Source of the DNA: Plasmodium coatneyi
Lineage: Eukaryota > Apicomplexa > Aconoidasida > Haemosporida > Plasmodiidae
Length of the DNA: 64,000 bases
Direction of reading: 5' to 3'
NCBI RefSeq assembly: GCF_001680005.1
Contig: NC_033568.1
Coordinates: forward strand, 868,001 to 932,000
Under the pieces are notes generated by a model that was given only the letters and a program-made list of their open reading frames with translations, ran no database searches and was not told the origin of the DNA. Below, piece after piece: positions 10,282 through 21,581 of the stretch. The stretch's first letter is position 1. Every line of letters starts with the position of its first letter. The position numbers and the translations under genes were made by a program.

Positions 10282-12353
10282 CTACATGAGCGAACAAATC
10301 TCCTTGGTGTACTTCATGTCGTCGATGAGCACCCTCTCCAGGTAGCTCTTAAACACACTCATCTGGGGCACATGCGAAATTTTCGTCAAATACTTCTTAA
10401 CCTCGTCTTCCTCCACGTTGTTCAGCACGTTGTAATTCAGTGAGCCGTATATGTTCCTCAGCATGACATTCGCCGGCACCGCGGTATAGTTGATCTTGTC
10501 TATTTCCTTCAGGCAGGTCAGGCACAACTCCCTGTAATAGTCGCACTGTAGGGGTTTGGGGGGAAAAAATAGCCATTTTGTGAAGAATATGAATAGATCA
10601 AAAAAAAAAAAAAAAAAAATAGCCATTTTGCAAAAAATATGAATGGTTTATATAAATAAAAAAAAAAAAGCTAGCCATTTTGCAAAAAAAGTATGAACAG
10701 TTCATGCACAAATAAAGGCAAACGCGCGTCGCTGTCTCACCAGGTCGGTCAGAATCTTTATTCGCTGCTTCACCTCCACATTATCGCTAAAAACGACGCA
10801 TTCGTCCTCCTTGGGGGGGAACATACTACCCGTGGCAGGGTCATTCAAGTAGGGCGAATTCTTATCGGAGGGAAGAAAAGACGCCTTGGTAATTATTTCC
10901 TGCACGGTTAGTTGACTTATTTTCTGCTCGTTTTGTCCTTCCTCCTCCTGCTGCTCCTGCTCCTTCTGCTTGGCGTCATTCTGCGTGTTTTCTTTGCTGC
11001 TATGCGGCTTTATTTCTGTTCTGCATATGGGGCAGGTCTGCTGCTGAATGAACCAAGATTTTAGGCACTCTACATGGAAGATATGAGAGCAGGATAACTT
11101 TTTGGAGCCTTCCTTTAAGTCGTCCCTGCATATAATACACGTGCCAACTTCTCTTAGCTCCTCCTCCGTCGCATCGGGAAACTTTGTTTCGATATTTTTG
11201 GTCAACTCACGGTACCTCTGGAACGATTTAAACCTCGATATTAATGTTTTCACAACGTGTATAATATCTGCTGTCATGTGAAGTGGCAGGTTGCTGAAAT
11301 TGTTGAGAATAAACACGAGGATGAAGACCAAGAATATTATTAAGCTCAAGATGTCGTGCAGGATGTCCAGGAAAAATAAAATGGTTGCCTTGGAGGATAA
11401 TCCATTTGCTGATCTAAGGTCGATTATGTTCACAAAAAATTTAAATATCGATATTTGACAGGACTCGAATATGCTCAAGCTTTCGAAAAAGAGCCACAAA
11501 TACATGGTCGAGTTTTTCAGCGAGTATTTGTAAAAGTAGGTGAACAGGGTCAGGTTGGCCACTGACAGGAGGCACATGAAAATGAACAGCTTCACCAGCA
11601 CTCTGGTTCGGGGCACTCCCAGTTCGAAGATCTGCCATGGGGGGAGAAGTAACAAAAAATGTATTAAAATGAACCAATTTTAATGGAAATGTAAAAATGT
11701 GTCTCAAAAAACGCCCCCCACGTGGATGCACGTTCTGGTAATTCTTACGTGAGAAACCCGGGAGTAAAGGACCAAGTGGTAAGCCTTCAAAATGACGATG
11801 ATGGATAGGTACTTAATTAAAATGATGGAAGACACTTCTTTTCCGTTGATTGTTGGCTTGGACAGAACTAGAAATAAAATCGTGTCCATTATAAACGCCC
11901 GGGCGTTGTCTATGAGCTGCTCCACCTCCAGGTATCTCAGCTCGCCAATAAATATGTTCAACAGAAGCTTGCACAGGATGATAAAAATCATCAAAAAGAA
12001 GTTGTAAATTATCTGCGTGAAAAAAAAAAAAGACATTTTTTTTATTTACTTTCTGTGTTGTTATACACATGGTTGGACACGTTGGCGGAACATACTAAAC
12101 AGGCGCACTACTGTTTGGCATGTAGAACATGCATGACTGGTGTGCACCTCCCAAAGGGGGTGACCTTTGAAACGGGGGGTGAATTCCCCTTGTGCTGTTT
12201 TTCTTCCCTTCCGCTTACCGTCCTGGGGAATTTCTCCGTCGACAGGTACACCACAGCCGAGTAGAACTCGTTGTACTTCATGAAGGAGTACATTAAAATG
12301 AAGGCCAGCCCAAGGTGGCTCAGGAAAATATACATCCGCATGTTGACCTCCAT
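10282..12353 (-). CDS. HRD1: ERAD E3 ubiquitin ligase HRD1 (synoviolin type)
   Basis: Four exons in transcript order: 12353-12219, 12012-11749, 11631-10741, 10545-10282, all in phase and with GT-AG sites, giving 517 residues. The first about 275 residues hold several hydrophobic membrane spans, as in HRD1. A RING-H2 finger follows near 298-339 (CIICRDDL, then CSHIFHVECLKSWF, then CPICR), with the Cys3-His2-Cys3 ligands intact. A Gln/Glu-rich linker and a parasite-specific C-terminal extension follow. In other eukaryotes HRD1 retrotranslocates and ubiquitylates misfolded ER proteins. The start is the ATG that opens directly into the first membrane span. Intron 3 (10546-10740) contains three copies of a short repeat. 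Alternative: another ER RING ligase such as gp78, but the N-terminal layout fits HRD1 better. Confidence 0.9.
10570..10708. repeat. Three copies of a short AGCCATTTTGCAAAAA repeat in HRD1 intron 3
   Basis: Copies at about 10571-10600, 10621-10650 and 10670-10708 share AGCCATTTTG, an A-rich middle and TATGAA. They are separated by A tracts. The third copy begins GCTAGC and ends TATGAACAGTTCAT, linking it to the dispersed TATGAACCGTTCAGG element found elsewhere in the window. Confidence 0.75.
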
Positions 12354-13974
12354 GGTGAAGGGGTTGCACGTTCGTTGGTGGGAATCGGGGGGAGCTCGCT
12401 TCTCGAAGGACACGCCGTCACAACCTAACAAGCGTGTGCCATGCCCTCTGCCAGGTGGTCATCCCCCCAAAGCGTAAAGTTAACAAATGGTCCACTCGAG
12501 AGGATTAAAAAAAAAAAAATGCTAAATATATACACAAATTAGCACACGCAGGGGAAAAAATATACTTCTGAGAAAAACGAACTGCTAAATTTTCTCCCCA
12601 AATGGTAGACCATCTTAAAATTGGCCAAGTGTTAAATCGTGTTTATAGCATGCACGTACTTCGCTGGGTAGGAATATACATACGTACGGTAATACATATG
12701 CCCCTTACGTGAATAAACCTCTTTCGATTTATCCTCCTTTTGCTTCGCGTAGGGGGCGCGCGCAAGTGGAAAATTAAAAAAAAAAATAAATAAAATAAAA
12801 AATAAATAAATCTTAGGACCGCACAAAGGAATATAAACGAACAAGCAAACGAGGGAGGGGACGAACGAGTGAACGCCGCACGGGGCGAGCACAAATGGAG
12901 AACTTGGTTTGGATCCCTCACGGCAGCAGCTAATTATTTGCGCTGTCATATTATTTCGCTCATTATGTTTTCCCCCTGTAACGGGAAATTGTGACCCTTA
13001 ACACTGCCACGGATTGTATGCGAGCCGTTGTGCAGGATGTTCCCATTTACACTACGTAGGATCCACTTTTTTTTTTTTTTTTTTTTTTCTTGTTGCTCCC
13101 TACGGTAGTGCCGTTTATGCAAAAAAAAAGAAAAGAATGGAGGGACGAATGCTTTAAAATGTTTTAACTTTGCAGGAGGGTTATCCTTTCCCCAATTTTT
13201 ACTTTTGCTATGTTCCCATTTTTTTTTTTTTTTTCTTGCACTGTCCCTTATTTATATATTTATTTATCACCCTGTTGGACTTCCTACACATTTGAGGGGG
13301 TGTTAAAGGAGTTGTGCGAAATGAGACTCCACCCATGTAGGTGGTGAACAGAGGAAGAAACCACTGACGCGGTTACACATACAATATTCTGCGGCATTTC
13401 GAAGAGGCCTTAAAAGTGGGGCAGCCAACGTTGCATAGTAACGGTAGAGGATGGTGGAAACATCTTAACCGGGTGACAATTGGCAAAGGTGCCTTCCCCA
13501 TTTTGCGTCCACTTTTTTTTCATCGCAATAGGGGGGTTAGCAATACGTATGTGTGTGTGTCATGTGTCTGACTGATCCCCCGTTTGTTGATTCCCTTTGT
13601 GTATGCCTTTTGGTCGAAACGGCCTCAACGGGGGGGGATACCGGCAACATTTGGAACGCCCACCCAGTTGCAATACTGCCGAGTAAAAAAGTTAACGCAA
13701 TTGATCAGTTTAGTGCTGTTTCGAAGAGGCAGGTGGCATGCAAAGATGTGTGGATACGTCCGCTGATTCATGAACTGGCGTGACACGTGGGGTCACATTT
13801 CCCCACGGAACACACACAACACATTCAGGCGCATCACAGATAAAATTGCGCAAAAAAGAAAAAACGCCGCAGGGGGCAAAACGGAGGAGTTAAAAAATGA
13901 ACTTTTCACCCATTCCATGCATTTTGCGTGCTAGTAAAAGTGACCCCCGTTGGGGTATTTTTCTTCCCCTCCTT
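12354..13974. other. Intergenic region
   Basis: About 1.6 kb between two minus-strand genes. It holds T or A tracts near 12505, 13067-13088 and 13218-13234, A/T-rich DNA near 12775-12815, and no exon that I can support. Confidence 0.5.
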
Positions 13975-16900
13975 TCACACAGTGGGGAAGTGAACCCCAC
14001 GAAGCAAATCCCAGGCGTTACTCTTTATGTAGAGAATTAAGGCGTTAAAGTTACTGAGCGCAAGAGAGGAATTTACTGCGCTGGGGAGGCCTTCAGAACT
14101 GTTTGTAGTTTTTCCTGGATCTGCTTCCCCTGTGTCTTGGTTCACCTCCACAGGTACGTCACTCTGGACGACGTTACTGATGAAGGCGGGGTTAAATGTG
14201 ATGAATACGTTTGGTCTCCAGGACATGCTTACCTTTTCATATTGTTCTGGTGCCTTACGAAGTTTTCGTTTTATTTTTTTTCGGAACCATTGAATGTCCA
14301 TAATTTCGTTAAAGCACAGGGGGTTATACAGCACCGTTATCTGACATGAGAATTTCTTCTCCACGTTTTTTATAAAATGATCGAAGTAGCTTTTATACAC
14401 AAGAAGCAACTCATACTTCTGCAACCCCTTCAGCATATCACAAACTTTTGTTGCCTTCATTTTGCTGACGTCGTCTAGGTAGGACAGATCGTACGCCTCG
14501 TCCATTCGGTACATCTGGTTCAGTGTTTGCGTGTTGTTTTCAGTCGTTGCTTTTTTATGATTTGCTGCGGTTGCTATGTTTTCGCTTTCCTTCGCATCTT
14601 CCATGTCTTCCTCCTTCTGGTTCGATTCTTGCGCTTGTTCCTTTTGCTGCTTCTTCTTCTTGCTGGGTGGGTTCGAGCTAGGCAGAACTCCCCCCGTTGG
14701 TGTGTCTTCTTCAATAACACCTGCCGACTCCTCCGCAACTTTAACCTTCTGCTTTAGCAAACTTAGGGACTTCTCCGGACGGTGGAAATTCAAAACCACA
14801 TCGTAGTTCCTTCTCTCCATGAGAAAAAGGGATATCCAATTTTCCCTCTCAAAATTGACTTCCAGTTTTTTCACCATTTCGAGGGACTTGTTCGCCTCTG
14901 CAAGAATTAAGTCGAATAACTGGTGAGGCAGACTGATGAGCAGACAGTGCGGATCGTAGAGTGAACAAATCCAGAAGTTTTTTTTCACTTCTTTGTTTTT
15001 TTTTCTCGCATGGAAGGAGTTTATGAGCTTCACTTTATGTTCCTCCTTGAGGCAGTTATCGTAGTCCATTATTAGCGGTTTGTTCTGCCAATCGTAGCTG
15101 ACCAGGAAGGACAGAAATTTCGTTAGTGCCGTTTTGGGACATATGGAAAAGGAGTCCAAGAATTCGTCTCCTCCGTCTGTCGTATCGATGGGGTCACCCA
15201 AATTGTCTGCCGCTGCTGTTCCTGAGCAGGCGTCTTCCTTCTTCGATTTGCCTACCTGATGTAGGCTGTTGTTTCCCTTTTTTCCCTTAGTAGGGTAGAC
15301 AGTCGCTTTGGGGCTTTCCTTCCTCATGTCCGTGGAGCCCTTCTGTGCAGGAGCAATGACAACAAGAGGGTCATCCTCCCCACTGTCACTTGCGCTGGTG
15401 ACACCAAGGGGGCTTCCCTCCAGGGGGAGTTTCTCCCTCTCACAGAGGGAACGATAATAGAGACGCTCTTCCGCCTTTTCCGTGTGGGTCATTCTCCTGT
15501 AAAGGCGACTCCACCGCATGAACAACGCATTTGGGGTGTTACTTCCAGGTAGGCCTTTCTGCAAAAGGAAGGCATTCTTCCTAGCGTGTTTTCTAAATTC
15601 CTCCGTGTACAGGTAAAAAAGAACGTTCTCGACCAAGTCATCACAGCATGAAATACCCTTCCCCATGAACCACAGCTTACATATCTTCACCGATAAATGG
15701 AAGGAAGAAAATTTCGTTGCGTAAAAATAAACGAAGGAAGAAACCAACGGTCTGAAAATATAGTTTTTTATTTTCTTCATATGATCTACCTGCTCAATTC
15801 TTACATCGTCCAGGTTTGTCACTTGGATGAGATTCCTCTCTATTACTTTACTGACAAAAATGTGTAATCTAAATACGACCAGCTTGGACGACACATCAAG
15901 ACAGAAGTTTTTGTTCTCCACTTTTGCGAAAAAATTCTTCCCCTCAGAGGATAACTTATTGCAAATTATCCCTTTGGCATTTTCATAAATACGAAAAAAA
16001 TTCTGCGCATTCTTATAGTTAACACTGTTGAACTTTATGTCTACAACAACGTCTATGACTTTTTTTTGGTTCCTCTTATACCCCAGATCGGTCATTTTAA
16101 GCAGGTCGTTTGAGCTACTCACGTTACACACGGTGAAAAGCTTCTCACTCAGACTGTATAGGACATTCTTCACTTCGTTGTATAAATCGCTAACGTTTTC
16201 GTAGTAGCTAAAATGGGCATCCTTCAACAACAAGGGGGAAGTAAGGTATACGAAGAAGGTTTTTTTTTTCACTCTCTTTCCACTGTATAGGTGAATTGCG
16301 TCATCCCTCTTTAGGGAATCCATCCTTTCATACAATCCCTCCTGCATAGTGGCTGCTTCATTAAACCTCATCATGCGTAGGATGCATTTGACCGCCTGCA
16401 CGTGCACTGAGGGGGCTTTTCCCTCGTAGAGCTGGCTGAATAGGATTTCAAAAAAGGGGTTACCCACGTGGTGGTCCTCCTCCTCGCTCTCAGTACCATC
16501 ATGTTGGCTGCTTGTGAAGTTCCTCTTCTTCCTAACCATTGTCATGCCGGGCTTCTTCCACTGCACCACCTCAAAAATGGTGTTGTTTTCGAACCTCCTA
16601 ATGGTTACCTTATCGCCCCAGAAATGTTTAAAAACGGAGGTCCCTTCGGGGGTGTAAAGCTCCTTGGAAATATCCATCACCCTCATGACGTTGTTCGTCT
16701 TCAGGAAGAAGGTCACCCCTACTAGGGTTTTCCTAGTCAAAAGGATCTTCTTCGATCCGTTCTTCGATGCATCCTTCTGTTCTGCACCTGACGGGTCGGT
16801 GGCTTCTGCTCTGCGCCGCTTGCACGTGAGCAGCACGTCCTGGAAGAGGCTCTGCTGGAGGTTGCCCGAAATAATGGTGTGACCATCCTCTTCACCCGTT

Positions 16901-18651
16901 ACACCGACTCCGTTGGATCTGTTCTCTTCACCCACTTCCTGCACTTCTCCAGGTGTGTCCCCCTCGTGAAGGCAAAAACGCACCAGACGGACGGCCACCT
17001 CACCCAAACGGTCAGCCAAGCCACGCACCAAATTTCGCCGCAGGGTAATTACCACCTCGTTGTAGTTGTGTAGGTAGTTGCTTACCAACAGGGGGAAGAA
17101 CAACTGCTCCTCATAATTCACGGAAAAGCAATCATAATTCGATGCCAACACGTCGTATAATTTGCCGCAACGCAGGGAATACTCTGCCTTCTTCGCTTCC
17201 TCAATCAGCTCAGTGAGGGAGCAAAAAATGGACTGAAACGGGTCATACAATCCGTTGATCAGGAAGAGGTGTGGTCCCTGTGTTGGCGTTTCTCCTGATG
17301 AGCAGTTCCCCTTGTCCCGCTCCGAAGAGGTAAACATTCCGTTCCGATATTCATACACGTGGTTACATAAATCCATGCTGCTTAAGAAACTTATCGTTTT
17401 CTTAAAAATGAGGAAGGCGTCGGACCTCTCCAGTTTCTGTTCATGACAGACGTAGCTACAGATCAGTCCCAGTGTAAACGAGTTAATATCCGTATAGTGG
17501 AAGAAGTTTCCAATTTTACAACTCTCTCCTTGCTTCAGTTTTCCCTCACTCCTTTCATCACAAGTGGAGAAGGTATGCAGTAACCTCCTATTCAGACACC
17601 ACAGCTTTAGTAATTTTACAGCCTGTCTGAACGCATCTACATTGGTGACACTCCTTTTTATTAAATCATCACACTCGATCAGGTGACACTCCGTCAGAAT
17701 AAATTTTTTTAAAATGGTTCTTTTCGTGCAGAGCGTTTTTATTCTTTTTTTCAGCTGATCTTCCTCTGCCTGTGTTTTTTCTCCCGCTTTGATGGTCTTT
17801 CCACCGGTTCCTTTTTCTAGTCCCTTCTCTGCTCCCTTTCCATTTTTCGCATTTTTTGCATTTTTTTTCTTTTTCCCCTTTGCCTCACCCGCATTCGTTT
17901 TTTCCTCCACCTGGTTGGAGTTCCTCTCCAGTGTGCCCGCATAGCACTTCCTATACACCTGTAGCAGACTCGAGGTGACCTTCTTCGAGGGGTAAAGAAT
18001 CAAGTGGATATTCCCGACGTGCTTCTCCCTCTTATAAACGGTGAGGACCAGAATCGACTTGGAGTTGTTCAACCACGTCTTCACCCCCACGCGAATGTCT
18101 ACACTGTGCGATAAGTTCTGTTCGTTTAAATTGTGTAGAAAATTTTTGGAGAAAAAAAAATTCTTTAATACAATAAGGAACAGGTTATGATACTGAGGAA
18201 GGTTCCTGTATTTGCACTTCCTTCCCAATTTAATGTTTAAAGTGTATTCGAATCCTAGGTCTATGTTCAGGTGGCTGTTAAGCATTGTGTTGTTTTTGTA
18301 ACTGCCCAATATTTTTCCCCTTTTCAGTTTAATACTTTTCGCATACGGCTCATTGAATTCGTTTTTCTCATCCTGCAGGTAGTTGGTTAGTTCGTCTTCC
18401 AAGTTGGCCACAAAATTTACCGTTGCATCTTTTATTAATGTGAGGAGAGTAACATTGGTGACGTTTTTTTTGTGATAATTCAACCCTAGTAATATATCGT
18501 TTAGTTTTTCCACCTGGTCATCACCGTTCGTATCTTCGTAACTTCCATTCTGCTCTTTTGCTAGGACCTTCAGCTTTTCCTCATCCACGTCTTTCAGAGG
18601 GGCCTCCACGCTCAGCTCGAAGGTCACTTCACTCGATCCTGGGCGTGGCAT
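13975..18651 (-). CDS. UTP22: Nucleolar Nrap/UTP22-like protein
   Basis: A single-exon gene for about 1558 residues. The first ATG of the frame is at 18651; the frame runs open further upstream but only from a TTG codon. Nrap/Utp22 (human NOL6) is built from tandem nucleotidyltransferase-like and PAP/OAS1-like domains without activity and is part of the UTP-C module of the small-subunit processome. Supporting blocks are an N-terminal LGFEYTLNIKLGRKCKYRN strand, a DAFRQAVKLLKLWCLNRRLL helix, TDINSFTLGLICSYV, the RPLVSSFVYFYATKFSSFHL region and a C-terminal VLYNPLCFNEIMDIQWFRKK block. Several lysine-rich inserts lengthen it relative to yeast. It is expected to act in 18S rRNA maturation in the nucleolus. 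Fold family is likely; the exact orthology rests on length and domain order. Confidence 0.8.
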   Translation of the reverse strand: MPRPGSSEVTFELSVEAPLKDVDEEKLKVLAKEQNGSYEDTNGDDQVEKLNDILLGLNYHKKNVTNVTLLTLIKDATVNFVANLEDELTNYLQDEKNEFNEPYAKSIKLKRGKILGSYKNNTMLNSHLNIDLGFEYTLNIKLGRKCKYRNLPQYHNLFLIVLKNFFFSKNFLHNLNEQNLSHSVDIRVGVKTWLNNSKSILVLTVYKREKHVGNIHLILYPSKKVTSSLLQVYRKCYAGTLERNSNQVEEKTNAGEAKGKKKKNAKNAKNGKGAEKGLEKGTGGKTIKAGEKTQAEEDQLKKRIKTLCTKRTILKKFILTECHLIECDDLIKRSVTNVDAFRQAVKLLKLWCLNRRLLHTFSTCDERSEGKLKQGESCKIGNFFHYTDINSFTLGLICSYVCHEQKLERSDAFLIFKKTISFLSSMDLCNHVYEYRNGMFTSSERDKGNCSSGETPTQGPHLFLINGLYDPFQSIFCSLTELIEEAKKAEYSLRCGKLYDVLASNYDCFSVNYEEQLFFPLLVSNYLHNYNEVVITLRRNLVRGLADRLGEVAVRLVRFCLHEGDTPGEVQEVGEENRSNGVGVTGEEDGHTIISGNLQQSLFQDVLLTCKRRRAEATDPSGAEQKDASKNGSKKILLTRKTLVGVTFFLKTNNVMRVMDISKELYTPEGTSVFKHFWGDKVTIRRFENNTIFEVVQWKKPGMTMVRKKRNFTSSQHDGTESEEEDHHVGNPFFEILFSQLYEGKAPSVHVQAVKCILRMMRFNEAATMQEGLYERMDSLKRDDAIHLYSGKRVKKKTFFVYLTSPLLLKDAHFSYYENVSDLYNEVKNVLYSLSEKLFTVCNVSSSNDLLKMTDLGYKRNQKKVIDVVVDIKFNSVNYKNAQNFFRIYENAKGIICNKLSSEGKNFFAKVENKNFCLDVSSKLVVFRLHIFVSKVIERNLIQVTNLDDVRIEQVDHMKKIKNYIFRPLVSSFVYFYATKFSSFHLSVKICKLWFMGKGISCCDDLVENVLFYLYTEEFRKHARKNAFLLQKGLPGSNTPNALFMRWSRLYRRMTHTEKAEERLYYRSLCEREKLPLEGSPLGVTSASDSGEDDPLVVIAPAQKGSTDMRKESPKATVYPTKGKKGNNSLHQVGKSKKEDACSGTAAADNLGDPIDTTDGGDEFLDSFSICPKTALTKFLSFLVSYDWQNKPLIMDYDNCLKEEHKVKLINSFHARKKNKEVKKNFWICSLYDPHCLLISLPHQLFDLILAEANKSLEMVKKLEVNFERENWISLFLMERRNYDVVLNFHRPEKSLSLLKQKVKVAEESAGVIEEDTPTGGVLPSSNPPSKKKKQQKEQAQESNQKEEDMEDAKESENIATAANHKKATTENNTQTLNQMYRMDEAYDLSYLDDVSKMKATKVCDMLKGLQKYELLLVYKSYFDHFIKNVEKKFSCQITVLYNPLCFNEIMDIQWFRKKIKRKLRKAPEQYEKVSMSWRPNVFITFNPAFISNVVQSDVPVEVNQDTGEADPGKTTNSSEGLPSAVNSSLALSNFNALILYIKSNAWDLLRGVHFPTV

Positions 18652-20405
18652 GGCGGTACAAAAGGTGGGACACAAAAAAGGCAACAGCTTTACATACAGG
18701 GAGGCGATTCTTTGTAATATGTATGCCTTCTCAGAAGCGGTCCCTACCAAGGGAGTGTTTTTCCCGCTTTATGTAGATTTGAAGGGGTACCCCCTTTCCT
18801 AATGTGTTGTACTAAGCAGGTGGAGTCGGCTACGTATAATAGCCTCTCTTCCTTGCAAATACAAAGCAGCTATGTAGGCGTTCTTTTTTTTTATTTAAAA
18901 TTAAAAACAATGCCGCTAAACAGTTGCTCCTCTTTCCCGCGGTCGTTCAACCGTTGCGTCGTTTTGCGGCCACGTGGCAGCGTTTCCTTTCGCACATTCA
19001 TGCGTAGTTGAACGCGTACGTCACGTAGGACCGCACAAGCGATGGTGGGTCATTCCTGTTTGGCGTTCCCCGTGACCACAAAACGAAGGCAGTTCTTCTT
19101 CTTCAGCGGAATCCTCTACACGGTGGTGAAGCGGCGGATACGTATTCAAAAGTCAGTTTTTTTTTTTTTTTTTTTTTTTTTTTCTTATGCGCTGCTGGGT
19201 TAGGCAATGAAGAAGTAAATCAGCCCACCCGTCGGTCGCTTACCGAGCGGTGAAGTTTTTTTCGGTCAGGAGGCGTTTATTCCTCCGTTGTGCGGGCAAA
19301 CCATATGGTGTTATCGTTTCGGGCCCGATGTGAAGTGTACCCACATTTATATATATTTATGCATGAGGGGAAGAAGCGATGAATCAAAGAAGTAGCTTGC
19401 CGACCCCGCTTCCTTTGGACCAAATGGGTACGGTGCCGCCCTGTTGTTGCCCCCTTTTCTTTGGAGGACACACATTAACGCGGTATGCGCAGAAGGGGGA
19501 GTAAGCAATTCCTGGCCAAGTACGCACACAATGAAAAAAAAAAAAAAAACGGAAAAAAAATGGCTTACCGATGAGGTTCACACTGAAGTTACGCCGCTCC
19601 CCCTGGTCGACGCAGCAACACTGTAGAGTGAGGTCAGCCATTGTGGCTTCTCCCCCCGCCAACACATAACACAAAATATCGCCGCACTGCACGCCCCAGG
19701 TGAAGGGTTTATTCGGCGAGGTACGCATAACGGGAGAAGCGAAAAAGAGAAAGGGAAAATTATCCCCCCCCGTTTTTTTTTTTTTTTTTTTTTTTTCCCT
19801 TTTCCATTTTATTTTTCTTCACCTTCCCATTTTTGAGTGACCAAATTGTGAAAATTCAGTTCTTGCCTATTAACTTCGTAACACGTTTTTTTTTTTCCCC
19901 ACCTCAAACGTTTACGATGCTTGGTTACTCCTTTTTCTGTACTTTGGCTGCCACCCGCGTAGCCGTGTAGCGAAGTTGCCACGTAGTGACGTAGTGGCTG
20001 AGTTGCCCCATCGGGGGAAGCAGAAGAAGTCTTACTGACCAGCATGCTTGCCCAGTTTTTTCACGTAACGAATGAACCAATGAACCAATAATGAGTAGGG
20101 CATCTATTTTTGCTTATCTCATTTTCCCCCGTCCAGTAGCTAATGCAGGTAAAAAGGGGAAAGTAAAATAAAAAAAAAAAGACCCCTTCTCTCAACCGGT
20201 GGCCCCCCTTATCTGACGTGACTTGGATCCTACTTCGGGGTTAAGCTGCTTCGTCCTGACGGCATGCGAATTGGGAAAGAAGGTGCCTCGTGGGGGGGAT
20301 GAACTGCTAAAACGGGACATTACATCGAGACACAAAGGAGGATTCCTTCGTCTGTTGCATCGTTTGGTGTAGCTTCCTGCTCACTTCCCCGTAGCTCCTC
20401 CCACC
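18652..20405. other. Divergent intergenic region with a possible tiny minus-strand gene
   Basis: About 1.75 kb between the divergent UTP22 (-) and DNAJC17-like (+) genes. It contains T tracts at about 19156-19183 and 19771-19796. A possible minus-strand coding exon lies at 19641-19569: an ATG followed by 24 codons (MADLTLQCCCVDQGERRNF...) and a good GTAAGCC donor. The acceptor and downstream exon cannot be fixed with confidence (a candidate acceptor at 19512 would leave an intron of only 57 bases), so no gene is called. Confidence 0.4.
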
Positions 20406-21581
20406 ATGGATGCAGACGGGTCATTCATCCCCAAGGAGCTGGTCGGGAAGGACATCTACCAAATCTTGGGTCTCACCTTCCAAGACGCAGGGAAGGACAA
20501 CATAAAAAATATAATAAGGAAGAGGTACCTGAAATGTGCGCTGGTTCTGCACCCCGACAAGGTGGAGGGCGGCTCCAAGGGGAGTGGCCCCGTTGGAAGT
20601 GGCCCCGCTGGAAGTGGAACACAGACGAACGGTTCAAGCACGTCCAACATGGACAGATTCAACACGCTCAAGTGCGCCTACGAATTTTTAATGAACGAAC
20701 AACTGAGGAATAAATACAACCTGTACGTCACACAGCAGAAGATGAAAATAAAAAAAAATGCCGCAACTAGCAGTAACATCAGTCTGAATCGCTTTTTCGA
20801 CAAGAAAAAACTTGACGCACAGCAGAAGGAAAAGTGGGCATTCAAAAGGAAACTGGAGGCACGAGAGAGGGAGGTGGCAAAGGACAGAGGAAAGAAAAAA
20901 TGGAAAGGCAGTGCAGCAAAATGGCAACACAGTGGAAAGGCAGGTGATCCCACGGCGGGCAGTTACCGCAACGGGAAGAACAATCGGAAAAAAAAAAATT
21001 GGCATCAAAATGGACAGCAAAATGCGCAACAAAATGCGGCACGCAGAGAACGGAACAATTTAGAAAAAATCAAAGCGCAGAATGAGGATTTTGTAAGAAC
21101 CCACTCCGCACACCACCCCGGTCAGAATAAACGCCAAAGGGACGTCCCTGAAGGGGAAGACGGAGACGACAGGGACAGAGTTATAGAAATTTACCTGCAC
21201 AACTATCCACGCAACGTCGACCTGCTGCAAAGGTACATTGATCAGAAAGAATTCTTAACCTTCTTCCTCGACTTTAACTTCCAAAAGTATTCCCTGAACA
21301 GAAATGAGGAACAGACGCAGAGTGAAAGGAGGGTTGGTCTGTTCTCCTTCAGTCATCGCAGTGAGGCCATTCGTGCGTACTTGCACTTTAAAAAAAATGG
21401 CAAACACATTGATCGAAATTTTAAACTGAGGCTGGCCGTGCCGTGCAAGGAGGGAGGAGAAATCCGCTCAGAGGGTCAAAGTCCCCAAAAGGGGGGAGAG
21501 AACGACACAGGCGCCAAGGACAACGTCGACAGGATGATGAACGAAATGGTAGACGAACTCGACAAGATGTTTTCCCTCTGA
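20406..21581 (+). CDS. J-domain protein, DNAJC17/Cwf23-like
   Basis: A single-exon gene for 391 residues, starting at an ATG in CCACCATGG context. A J domain fills about residues 15-105, with the HPD tripeptide at 49-51 (LHPDKV) and a short Gly/Ser-rich insert after it. A basic helical linker follows (FFDKKKLDAQQKEKWAFKR), then a low-complexity region. Near 255-350 lies an RRM-like segment (RVIEIYLHNYP..., RRVGLFSFSHRSEAIRAYLHF, FKLRLAV). J domain plus RRM is the layout of human DNAJC17 and of the yeast splicing factor Cwc23, so a spliceosome-linked co-chaperone is likely. There is no signal peptide or membrane span. The RRM call is by pattern. Confidence 0.75.
   Translation: MDADGSFIPKELVGKDIYQILGLTFQDAGKDNIKNIIRKRYLKCALVLHPDKVEGGSKGSGPVGSGPAGSGTQTNGSSTSNMDRFNTLKCAYEFLMNEQLRNKYNLYVTQQKMKIKKNAATSSNISLNRFFDKKKLDAQQKEKWAFKRKLEAREREVAKDRGKKKWKGSAAKWQHSGKAGDPTAGSYRNGKNNRKKKNWHQNGQQNAQQNAARRERNNLEKIKAQNEDFVRTHSAHHPGQNKRQRDVPEGEDGDDRDRVIEIYLHNYPRNVDLLQRYIDQKEFLTFFLDFNFQKYSLNRNEEQTQSERRVGLFSFSHRSEAIRAYLHFKKNGKHIDRNFKLRLAVPCKEGGEIRSEGQSPQKGGENDTGAKDNVDRMMNEMVDELDKMFSL

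Noticed and set aside
13553..13783. Overlapping 60-76 codon frames upstream of UTP22
   Set aside because: Two frames overlap equally well, with no family signal or splice sites; judged random.
18652..18750. 33-codon upstream extension of UTP22
   Set aside because: The frame is open but begins at TTG; the first ATG is at 18651.
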